Assembly (NCBI RefSeq): GCF_900116855.1
Contig: NZ_UETD01000002.1
Span: forward strand, 277,744-341,743
Direction: 5' to 3'
Length of the DNA stretch: 64,000 bases
DNA from: Ruminococcus flavefaciens
Lineage (GTDB): Bacteria > Bacillota > Clostridia > Oscillospirales > Ruminococcaceae
The position numbers and the translations under genes were made by a program. The notes under the pieces were generated by a model. That model did no database searches. It worked only from the letters and a program-made list of their open reading frames with translations, and had not been told where the DNA came from. Positions 8,156 through 14,750 of this stretch are shown piece by piece (the stretch's first letter is position 1; each line of letters opens with the position of its first letter).

Positions 8156-8827
8156 TTATATTACAGATGATCTGGTGTAATCTGTAACATCACTTCCCAG
8201 CTTACCGTAAAGCTCAGCAACAGTAAGCTCTTTGTTTCTCAGAGCAAAAAGCTCTGCGTCTGTGCAGCCAATGAACTCAACAAAATCGACCTTGCCGTTT
8301 GGTGTATCAATGGAGCCTGCGTCAGTATCGGTTATCATGATAAAACCTGTAAGAGCACTTTTCTGATGAAGATCAATACCCGAGGTCTGTCCCGTATAAA
8401 GATATTCATTAGCTCTGAAACACTCGCCATGCTCAAAGGTTATGCGGGCTATCTTCTGGAAGATGCCGCATATGCAGCGAAGCTCTCCCTCCTCATCAGC
8501 AGGGTCTATGCCTGCTTTTCTGAGCTTGAGCGTGAATTCCATACCGTAACCGCTGATCTCGGGATCATCTGTCTCTTTCTCGAATATCTCGCTGAGACCA
8601 TATGTGACAAAGTGATAGTACTCCCCTGTCTCATAAATACTTATGCCCGTAAGCGGATCATCGCCGCCAAGCTCCCACGGGATAAGGACTCCGTAATGCT
8701 TCGGGTCCTTCTGATCGGGATAGAGCTTCTCAAAAGCAGCTGTAATTGCGTCCCAGCCCTTTGTGTCTGTCTTCTCGATCTCAACGGTATCGTCGTCCTT
8801 TTTACCAAATTTGTCAAATAGACTCAT
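8156..8827 (-). CDS. Suppressor-of-fused (SUFU) domain protein
   Basis: A 223-residue cytoplasmic protein. From residue ~25 it carries the bacterial SUFU pattern: WDAITAAFEKLYP, KHYGVLIPWELGGDDPL, GISIYETGEYYHFVTYGLSE, then a MEFTLKLRK strand. Bacterial SUFU proteins occur widely, sometimes as immunity proteins in toxin loci and sometimes alone; their biochemical role is not settled. Here it is monocistronic with its own consensus promoter and no toxin gene is adjacent, so immunity is not supported by context. The start at 8827 has an AGGGGG ribosome site. Confidence 0.8.
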   Translation of the reverse strand: MSLFDKFGKKDDDTVEIEKTDTKGWDAITAAFEKLYPDQKDPKHYGVLIPWELGGDDPLTGISIYETGEYYHFVTYGLSEIFEKETDDPEISGYGMEFTLKLRKAGIDPADEEGELRCICGIFQKIARITFEHGECFRANEYLYTGQTSGIDLHQKSALTGFIMITDTDAGSIDTPNGKVDFVEFIGCTDAELFALRNKELTVAELYGKLGSDVTDYTRSSVI

Positions 8828-8859
8828 TGTTATTCCCCCTAAAATAAAAATATACTTAT

Positions 8860-8888
8860 ATTATACATTATAAGCAATATCAAGTCAA
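8860..8888 (-). promoter_or_regulatory. Promoter of the SUFU gene
   Basis: TTGACT (8883-8888), 17-base spacer, TATAAT (8860-8865) on the minus strand, ~35 bases upstream of the ATG. Confidence 0.65.
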
Positions 8889-8890
8889 CA

Positions 8891-8921
8891 AAAAACGTCC
8901 GTATCTTTAAGATACAGACGT
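8891..8921 (-). terminator. Terminator after spo0A
   Basis: Inverted repeat ACGTCTGTATCTT/AAGATACGGACGT (one G-T pair) followed by TTTTTTG on the minus strand, 30 bases after the spo0A stop. Confidence 0.7.
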
Positions 8922-8951
8922 CATTGAATTAATAATATCCTTATTATATTG

Positions 8952-9710
8952 TCAGCTTGCAGTGCTTTCTGTTTTCAGCTTCAATCTTATCCTGTCCGTC
9001 ACAAGAGCGATGAACTCGGAATTTGTAGGTCTTCCTCTGTAACTGTCAACAGTATAGCCGAAAAAGTCATTTATCATCTCGGCATTACCTCTGTTCCACG
9101 CGATCTCAATTGCGTGTCTTATTGCTCTTTCAACCCTTGATGAAGTCGTTTCATACTTCTGCGCCACACTTGGGTATAACTGCTTCGTGACACATTCCAT
9201 AAGCCTGCTGTTTTCAACTGCACTCAATATCGCTGTCCTCAGATAATGATATCCCTTTATGTGCGCAGGAACTCCAAGCTTCTGTATCACATCTGTCACC
9301 AGTATCTCTGTGTCAGTACAGTTCGGCAGAACTGTCTTTCGGCAAACCGACTTTACGATCGATGGGATAGAATCGATATCAAACGGCTTTGCAAGAAAAT
9401 ATGATGCGCCGTTCTCAATTACCTGTCTCTCAATAAAGCTGTTGTCGATATCCGATACAACTATGAAGGACGGTACGCTCACAAGTGATTCCCTGACCTG
9501 TTTTATCAGAAGCAATGCATCTGTATCAGGCAGTGTAAGACCTGCCATCACAACGTCAGGTTTATCATTGAGAATGGAATCAAGTATCGCTCTGCCATTG
9601 TTTCTTCGGGTATAGGCTGTCATGCCGCTATCCCTTAGCTTTGCTGCTACTCTTACTCCGTTTGATGCTGAATCGTCTCCGATCAATACTTTGATTCTTT
9701 CATTTTCCAT
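8952..9710 (-). CDS. spo0A: Spo0A response regulator with degenerate receiver
   Basis: A 252-residue protein; the ATG at 9710 has AAGGAG 7 bases upstream, whereas the longer frame from 9830 has no such site. The C-terminal Spo0A DNA-binding domain (about 140-250) is well conserved: KLGVPAHIKGYHYLRTAI, SRVERAIRHAIEIAWNRGN and RPTNSEFIALVTD. The N-terminal receiver keeps the acidic pair (Asp12-Asp13), the switch Ser (VVSDID) and the Lys of AKPFD. At the phosphorylation site, however, it reads DVVMAGLTLPD, with Gly57 where Spo0A has aspartate. It therefore cannot be activated by the usual phosphorelay at that residue. Spo0A is normally the sporulation master regulator; here it may act constitutively or via another signal. 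A TGTCGAA box lies upstream, suggesting autoregulation. Confidence 0.92.
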   Translation of the reverse strand: MENERIKVLIGDDSASNGVRVAAKLRDSGMTAYTRRNNGRAILDSILNDKPDVVMAGLTLPDTDALLLIKQVRESLVSVPSFIVVSDIDNSFIERQVIENGASYFLAKPFDIDSIPSIVKSVCRKTVLPNCTDTEILVTDVIQKLGVPAHIKGYHYLRTAILSAVENSRLMECVTKQLYPSVAQKYETTSSRVERAIRHAIEIAWNRGNAEMINDFFGYTVDSYRGRPTNSEFIALVTDRIRLKLKTESTAS

Positions 9711-9743
9711 GATAGGACTCCTTTTCTTGTTACTACGATAACC

Positions 9744-9772
9744 ATTGTACACCCATTGGAATGAAAAAACAA
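9744..9772 (-). promoter_or_regulatory. Probable spo0A promoter
   Basis: TTGTTT (9767-9772), 17-base spacer, TACAAT (9744-9749) on the minus strand, ~34 bases upstream of the start codon. Confidence 0.45.
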
Positions 9773-9792
9773 GGGGTATTTTTAACGCAAAA

Positions 9793-9799
9793 TGTCGAA
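9793..9799 (+). promoter_or_regulatory. Spo0A-binding 0A box
   Basis: A perfect TGTCGAA (consensus TGNCGAA) lies ~20 bases upstream of the -35 element and 83 bases upstream of the spo0A start. One 7-base hit can be chance, but the position suits autoregulation. Confidence 0.5.
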
Positions 9800-9914
9800 A
9801 ATCAAGATTTTTTGTCCAGTTCTTACTCATAACCTTTCATTTCGTTTCTAATTCTTATATTTTGTTATTATAAAATTCTTTTATAGTTATAAAATAAATA
9901 TATATCAAAATTGC

Positions 9915-9943
9915 TTGACATATGCCTCCTATTGTAGTATAAT
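9915..9943 (+). promoter_or_regulatory. Consensus promoter of the tRNA pair
   Basis: TTGACA (9915-9920), 17-base spacer, TATAAT (9938-9943), 13 bases upstream of tRNA-Leu. A perfect consensus is typical of stable-RNA genes. Confidence 0.8.
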
Positions 9944-9956
9944 ATTAAAGTACTTT

Positions 9957-10041
9957 GCGAGTGTGCTGGAATAGGCAGACAGGCACGTTTGAGGGGCGTG
10001 TGTCGAGAGACGTATGGGTTCAAGTCCCATTACTCGCACCA
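9957..10041 (+). tRNA. tRNA-Leu (anticodon GAG)
   Basis: An 85-base class II tRNA with encoded CCA. The acceptor GCGAGTG pairs with TACTCGC, the anticodon loop is TTGAGGG-like with GAG, a long variable arm (GTGTCGAGAGACGT) is present, and the T-loop is GGGTTCAAGTCCC. Six bases separate it from the next tRNA, so both are processed from one transcript. Confidence 0.93.
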
Positions 10042-10047
10042 AAGTAC

Positions 10048-10139
10048 GGACAGATGGCTGAGCTGGTCTAAGGCGCACGACTGGAACTCGTGTATACGTT
10101 AATAGCGTATCGAGGGTTCGAATCCCTCTCTGTCCGCCA
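10048..10139 (+). tRNA. tRNA-Ser (anticodon GGA)
   Basis: A 92-base class II tRNA with encoded CCA. The acceptor GGACAGA pairs with TCTGTCC, anticodon stem CACGA/TCGTG encloses loop CTGGAAC (anticodon GGA), the variable arm is long, and the T-loop is GGGTTCGAATCCC. Confidence 0.93.
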
Positions 10140-10146
10140 GAATTAA

Positions 10147-10187
10147 AAAGCCTGTATTTCGAGGAAAACACTGAAATACAGGCTTTT
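10147..10187 (+). terminator. Terminator of the tRNA operon
   Basis: AAGCCTGTATTTC/GAAATACAGGCTT hairpin ending in TTTT, 8 bases after tRNA-Ser. Confidence 0.75.
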
Positions 10188-10266
10188 CTGTTACCTATAT
10201 AAAGTTAAACCTCTTTTTGGACAGCTTGAAAAAACGGCACTTCTTTTTGAAGTGCCGTTAATCATA

Positions 10267-12207
10267 TCAGTTGATACAAATAAGCGAAAAATCCGAGATA
10301 CGGTATGTTCCTGTTCCCTTGTCAAGTCCGATAAGGAACTTGACATTGTCATCTGACTGCGTCATAGTTACTGTATCGGTAATGGTCTGAACGTTTGGAG
10401 TAAACACATGGTCCTGATAAGAGTAGCTCTTATACTCTCCGTAACCCTGCTGGAACATCGAATAAGTATTGACGTTCTGTGAAGTACTAATCTTATAGGT
10501 CATGCGGTATGTCTTTCCCGCCTGAAGCGAAACCGTACTGCTGCTTACCTGTGCATACTGACCTGTTCTTACGACATTGACAGTTATACTGCCGTCATCA
10601 TTATAATCGATAGAGCCCTCACCGTCATTCATCCAGACACTCCATCCGAACTGATCGATCATATTCGGATCATCCCGCCAGTTATCATTAATGCCATAGA
10701 GGAGATTCAGATGATGCTCCGCATATTTTGCTCTGTTCTTGTAGAAATTGCGGATCATCTTTATACAGCTGTCATATTTTGCACTTACGCCGAATCTGCG
10801 GAAGGTATCATTAACGGCATCCGTAGTTGAGGAAGCGTAAGAGTCTATCTTTGCCGATACCTTTGAATTATCAAAGTTATCATTCATTATCTCCTTATAG
10901 CGGCTATAAAACTGCTGTTTGAATTCTGCATTGCTCATCAGCTTATTGAACAGAGAAGATATACTGGTGATCTTGCCGGATCTGTCCATATCCTTGAAAC
11001 AGTCACGACGGAATGAACACTGTCCGTCATAGCCGGAAGAATACTCCGTATCAAAGAGCAGGAAACGCCATTTCCCGTCTGCATATGGATTAGAAGCGTC
11101 ATTCTCATCCGAACGCCATATCATCCAGTTATTGCTGTTGATCATGCAGTCCCAGTTTACGATATAGCTTTCAAAAGCGATGAAATCCATAAGTCCGTTA
11201 ATATCCAGAGTGTCGCAGACTCTTTTATAATTGGACTGATCTGACATATCTGCGGACATTGCCCAGTTCCAGAACTGTCGGAAATCCTGATATACCGACT
11301 CAAGTCCGGAATATTCGTATCCGTTCTTTATTGTAGTAACACGGTCTGAATCAACATGATAATGTGATTCAAGGTAGTTCTCGTCCAATTTTTCCTGCAT
11401 CGAATAGGTTCCCCAGAATTCACCGTCAAGGAAGACAATATAATCCTGCTTTGCCTGCGTACCAAGTGAAAGTCCTTCTGCAAGAGACTGGTTCAGATCA
11501 TCACGGAATCGGCAGTTATCATAAGCGTTACCGCCATTGCGTATAGTTACCTTTTTGTATTCCTTTATCTTTGCACCGTCTGTGTCCGTAGCGCCGCCCT
11601 CAAAGAAATCATACTGCATTTTATTGGCACCGTAATCACGACGCGCATAGAATGTCATACTCTTCTGAGGGAATGCTGCCGTCCAGTTTCCTGCTATGCG
11701 AACTCCCACATCCTCTGTGAATTTCAGCTTACCCTGTTCAAATACCTGTATGTTGCAGGGGCGCTCCCATTCCTTGCCTTCCGAATTATAATTAGTCGGA
11801 TTTTCACTGCTTCCCACATCAAGATTCGGGTCAAAACTACCGCTGTTCTTCCAGCGGTAGTACTGATCGCCGATCATATATATGCCTTTTTCCTTATCAA
11901 AGAAATTACTGCTGTCAGTGGAGATCGACAATACCTTCATATCCTTATAATATGAAGCGGTTTTTCCGATGAAATAGCTGTTTGTTGCTACTTCGCTGTA
12001 TATTCCGCCGCTGTCCCTGCAAACTGCTCTGACGATCATTCCCTTATCAACATTGTAATTCGGAGGATTATACCCTCTCAGAGAAATATCCCGAATTGCT
12101 GCAAGCTGATTTGTATCATTGGTATTGTTGCGTATGTTGATACTGCCCTGATACTGTTTTGCGGAACCCGATGTCCGCGGATCAGAGCCATCAAGCGTAT
12201 AGAGGAT
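10267..12207 (-). pseudogene. 5'-truncated CotH-family surface protein gene
   Basis: An open frame of 646 codons. It starts in the middle of a domain: upstream of the first ATG (12039) the same frame encodes LYTLDGSDPR and RDISLRGYNPPNYNVDKG, a typical chitobiase/FN3-like segment that precedes CotH domains, up to an in-frame TAG at 12208-12210. The CotH kinase domain follows (VGVRIAGNWTAAFPQKSMTFY; FLDGEFWGTYSMQEKLDE; LLFDTEYSSGYDG), then a C-terminal CBM4/9-like beta-sandwich. There is no signal peptide, upstream ribosome site or dockerin. In ruminococci such proteins are normally secreted, so loss of the 5' end probably inactivates it. Translation from 12039 as a cytoplasmic fragment cannot be excluded. 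Confidence 0.75.
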
Positions 12208-12208
12208 C

Positions 12209-12274
12209 TATGAGCAGAAGCCGGAGGAATGCGGTGAGGTCATAAAGTCATTTATTGATGGATTGGACAGCTGA
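12209..12274 (+). pseudogene. Remnant 3' end of a deleted plus-strand gene
   Basis: Plus-strand codons run YEQKPEECGEVIKSFIDG and a stop, which resembles the last helix of alpha/beta-hydrolases (EQPEEF..VI..FI). It abuts exactly the point where the CotH frame on the other strand breaks at 12208. I read this as the right side of a deletion or recombination junction. The family guess is weak because only ~20 codons remain. Confidence 0.35.
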
Positions 12275-12293
12275 ATTATGATTTTTATCAGCC

Positions 12294-12340
12294 GCCGAAA
12301 AAACACAATGCCCCATAGTGTTATGAAACACTATGGGGCA
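12294..12340 (-). terminator. Terminator after PAP2 gene
   Basis: Perfect 14-base stem TGCCCCATAGTGTT with a 4-base loop (12309-12340), followed on the minus strand by TTGTGTTTTTT. Confidence 0.7.
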
Positions 12341-12409
12341 AAACTTCTATATGGGTATCTGCTTAACGTTTCGGGGATATGTTTTTTATATACTTTTCAG
12401 CGATGAGAC

Positions 12410-13345
12410 TTATTTATATCTTTCACAGTTTTTAGCAATACGGTGCTGTACTGTCAGAGATGCCATAGCAGACAAAACGCCTATGATCGCTCCTGCGGAA
12501 ACATCGCTGAGGTAATGTGCTCCGAGTATCATTCTTGAGCTCATTACAGTGACAGTAAATACAAAGCCGAAAGCAAACAGATACGGCTGTTTGTCTCTCA
12601 GCTTCGGGAAAAGCCATGAAAGAGACGGGAATATGCACATGGTAAGACTGCTGAATATGCTGTGACCGCTGGGAAACGAGCGGAACTCATCGGCTTTCAG
12701 ACCATACTCCGCTGCATATTCCTCTGCTCCCGAAAACGGCTTGTACCACGGCACAAAGGTTATCCCCTCATAGCCGAGAATTGCTGTACGGTAACGCGGA
12801 CGGTCAAATGTGTTCTTCAATGCTTCCATGACTATATACGCTGCAAGCAGTATCATAAGAAGTCCGAACACTCTCCTTGCAAGCAGCTCGTCACTGCTCC
12901 TTTCCGCCGTCAGATATCCTACAAAAAACAATGGATATATGAGAATAGCACTAAATATTAGAATAACAGGAACATTTCCGACGAAAGACGGGAATATGCT
13001 TCCCAGATTATTGCCTGACACCAGTGACCTGCCGCCGATATATCCGAGAAAAACTGCCGCAACAACACAGAATGTGCAGAGCGCCCCCCTTACCTGCCCG
13101 CTTTTCTTCGAGCTATGAACTCTCTGAAAGATAACTCCCCAGCCAAGCACCTGCACCGCATGAAAAGGATAAACGCCTGTTGTCGTTATGAGCTTCACAA
13201 TAGTGTGGTCTGGCGAGAATAAAGCTTCCGCTGCATATTTATCGAAAAAAGTCCCGGTCAGAAACAGTCCAATGAAAAAGACCAGTATCCCGATACACAG
13301 TCTTATCTGTAATGAATAATTCTTTTCAATTCTTCTCATAGTCAT
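12410..13345 (-). CDS. PAP2-family membrane phosphatase
   Basis: A 311-residue protein with about seven membrane segments. The three PAP2 acid-phosphatase motifs are present: KNTFDRPRYR (about residue 181), FPSGHS (about 220-225) and SRMILGAHYLSDV (about 272-284). Family members remove phosphate from lipid phosphates such as phosphatidate, undecaprenyl-diphosphate or phosphatidylglycerol-phosphate at the membrane. The substrate cannot be told from sequence. It starts 3 bases after the stop of the upstream lipoprotein gene without its own strong ribosome site, so it is probably translationally coupled. Confidence 0.9.
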   Translation of the reverse strand: MTMRRIEKNYSLQIRLCIGILVFFIGLFLTGTFFDKYAAEALFSPDHTIVKLITTTGVYPFHAVQVLGWGVIFQRVHSSKKSGQVRGALCTFCVVAAVFLGYIGGRSLVSGNNLGSIFPSFVGNVPVILIFSAILIYPLFFVGYLTAERSSDELLARRVFGLLMILLAAYIVMEALKNTFDRPRYRTAILGYEGITFVPWYKPFSGAEEYAAEYGLKADEFRSFPSGHSIFSSLTMCIFPSLSWLFPKLRDKQPYLFAFGFVFTVTVMSSRMILGAHYLSDVSAGAIIGVLSAMASLTVQHRIAKNCERYK

Positions 13346-13348
13346 TTA

Positions 13349-13927
13349 TCAGTAACCCAGTAAGTCCTTTATCACATATTTCTTCAGGTCGCCGGAGTTT
13401 TTGATGACGTATTCTTCAAGTTCCTTCTTGTATGGATCCTTATATTCGGTGGCATTCTCTGATCTGACCTCATTCAGACTTCCCCATTCGCCTACCCAAA
13501 GAACCTCGCCTGTGATGATGACATTGTCCTCGCGGCATACTATCAATGTTATGCTCGCATCACAGACACCGGGTTCTTTTCCCACATACCAGTTGTCACC
13601 CTCCTTAATGATAGAGCCGCTGCTGTTATACAGTTCCTTGTACCGCTCCTTCGCTATATCTTCAGAATCGTACACCCTAAACTCGAGCTGCTCTTTTTCG
13701 TCCTTTTCTGATTCCTTCTTTTCGTTCCATAAAAAGAGAGCCGCTTCACCCTTCCGCACTCTCCAGCCTTCTGATAGCTCTACGTCTTTTTGGAGTTCGA
13801 TAGTATAGTCTGTGGCATACTTTATCTGTGATTTTTTACCGGCACAGCCTATCATCGACAGCGATGAAAACATCAGCAGTGCAGCTGCGGCTGATACTGC
13901 CAAGCGTGAAAATGATCCGTTTTTCAT
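13349..13927 (-). CDS. Lipoprotein of unknown function
   Basis: A 192-residue protein with a lipoprotein signal: charged N-terminus, hydrophobic core and a LSMIGC lipobox (Cys28). The mature part is a charged alpha/beta domain with strand-rich segments (WYVGKEPG, ITLIVCRED, VIITGEVLWVG). I do not recognise the family. AAAGGAG lies 7 bases before the ATG. It is the first gene of a two-gene unit with the PAP2 phosphatase, so an envelope role is likely, but this is inference. Confidence 0.8.
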   Translation of the reverse strand: MKNGSFSRLAVSAAAALLMFSSLSMIGCAGKKSQIKYATDYTIELQKDVELSEGWRVRKGEAALFLWNEKKESEKDEKEQLEFRVYDSEDIAKERYKELYNSSGSIIKEGDNWYVGKEPGVCDASITLIVCREDNVIITGEVLWVGEWGSLNEVRSENATEYKDPYKKELEEYVIKNSGDLKKYVIKDLLGY

Positions 13928-14047
13928 AAAGCTTTCTCCTTTAAGAGTGTTTCTGATATGATAACATATCCTCTTTATAAAGTCAATTGATATATCATAA
14001 CAATAATATTAAAATTCGTTAACATAACGTAATACAGCTGTTCTTCC

Positions 14048-14076
14048 TTGACTCAATATGGCAGAGAGAGTATAAT
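14048..14076 (+). promoter_or_regulatory. Promoter of the sigma/dockerin operon
   Basis: TTGACT (14048-14053), 17-base spacer, TATAAT (14071-14076). The ~113-base leader to the ATG at 14196 is unusually long and contains a T7 run. Confidence 0.65.
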
Positions 14077-14195
14077 AAATATAGTTGTACGGCGAATTAT
14101 CACTGTGCAAAATTTTTTTGAAAAAACTGCGACATCTGCCGCTTTGCTTTCGTATAAATAACAAATGGAAATATTTCCTGCCGAAAGGAGGAAAA

Positions 14196-14750
14196 ATGGA
14201 AAACGGTATCAGTAGCTACAGCCGTTTCCTCTCAGGAGATAAAGATGCAATAGACGAGATAATCCGCAATTATAAGGACGGTCTTGTTTATTTCCTGTAT
14301 AGTATTATCGGAGATATGGGGCAGGCTGAGGAAGCTGCCATAGATACTTTCGTAAAGCTCTATGTCGATAAGCCCACTTTCAAGGGCAAGTGCAGCTTCA
14401 AGACATGGCTCTACACTATCGGGAGAAACAAGGCGTTCGATATCAGGCGAAAGGTCTCTAAATTCAGCTCAGTTTCCCTTGATGATGCGTTTGACATCTC
14501 CGACGAGGAAAATATTGAACAGAAGGTCATAGATGATGAGCGGCGTTCTGACCTGCGCAGACTCATCTCAAAACTCAAACCCGAATATAGTCAGGTTCTG
14601 TACCTCATCTTCTTTGAGGATTTCAAAAATGACGAAGCGGCTGAAATAATGAAAAAAAGCAGAAAACAGATCACTGATCTGCTGTACAGAGCAAAGAACG
14701 CTCTGAAAAAAGAAATTGAAAAGGAAGGAGCAGTGTTCTATGGACTATAA
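14196..14750 (+). CDS. ECF-type RNA polymerase sigma factor
   Basis: A 184-residue sigma-70-family protein. Region 2 is visible as DEIIRNYKDGLVYFLYSIIGDMGQAEEAAIDTF and TFKGKCSFKTWLYTIGRNKAFD; region 4 as SKLKPEYSQVLYLIFFEDFKNDEAAEIM followed by the recognition helix (SRKQITDLLYRAKNAL). The start at 14196 is supported by AAGGAGG 5 bases upstream; the longer frame from 14085 overlaps the promoter exit. It overlaps the next gene by 11 bases, an arrangement typical of a sigma factor with its membrane-bound regulator. Its targets are probably surface or cellulosome genes, but this is inferred only from the partner's dockerin. Confidence 0.9.
   Translation: MENGISSYSRFLSGDKDAIDEIIRNYKDGLVYFLYSIIGDMGQAEEAAIDTFVKLYVDKPTFKGKCSFKTWLYTIGRNKAFDIRRKVSKFSSVSLDDAFDISDEENIEQKVIDDERRSDLRRLISKLKPEYSQVLYLIFFEDFKNDEAAEIMKKSRKQITDLLYRAKNALKKEIEKEGAVFYGL

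Noticed and set aside
8156..8827. SUFU protein as immunity gene of a polymorphic toxin
   Set aside because: No toxin-like gene adjoins it and it has its own promoter and terminator.
9929..10171. Minus-strand 80-residue ORF
   Set aside because: Lies entirely over the two tRNA genes.
13928..14195. Riboswitch in the long leader of the sigma gene
   Set aside because: No recognised aptamer motif and no terminator-like hairpin in the leader.
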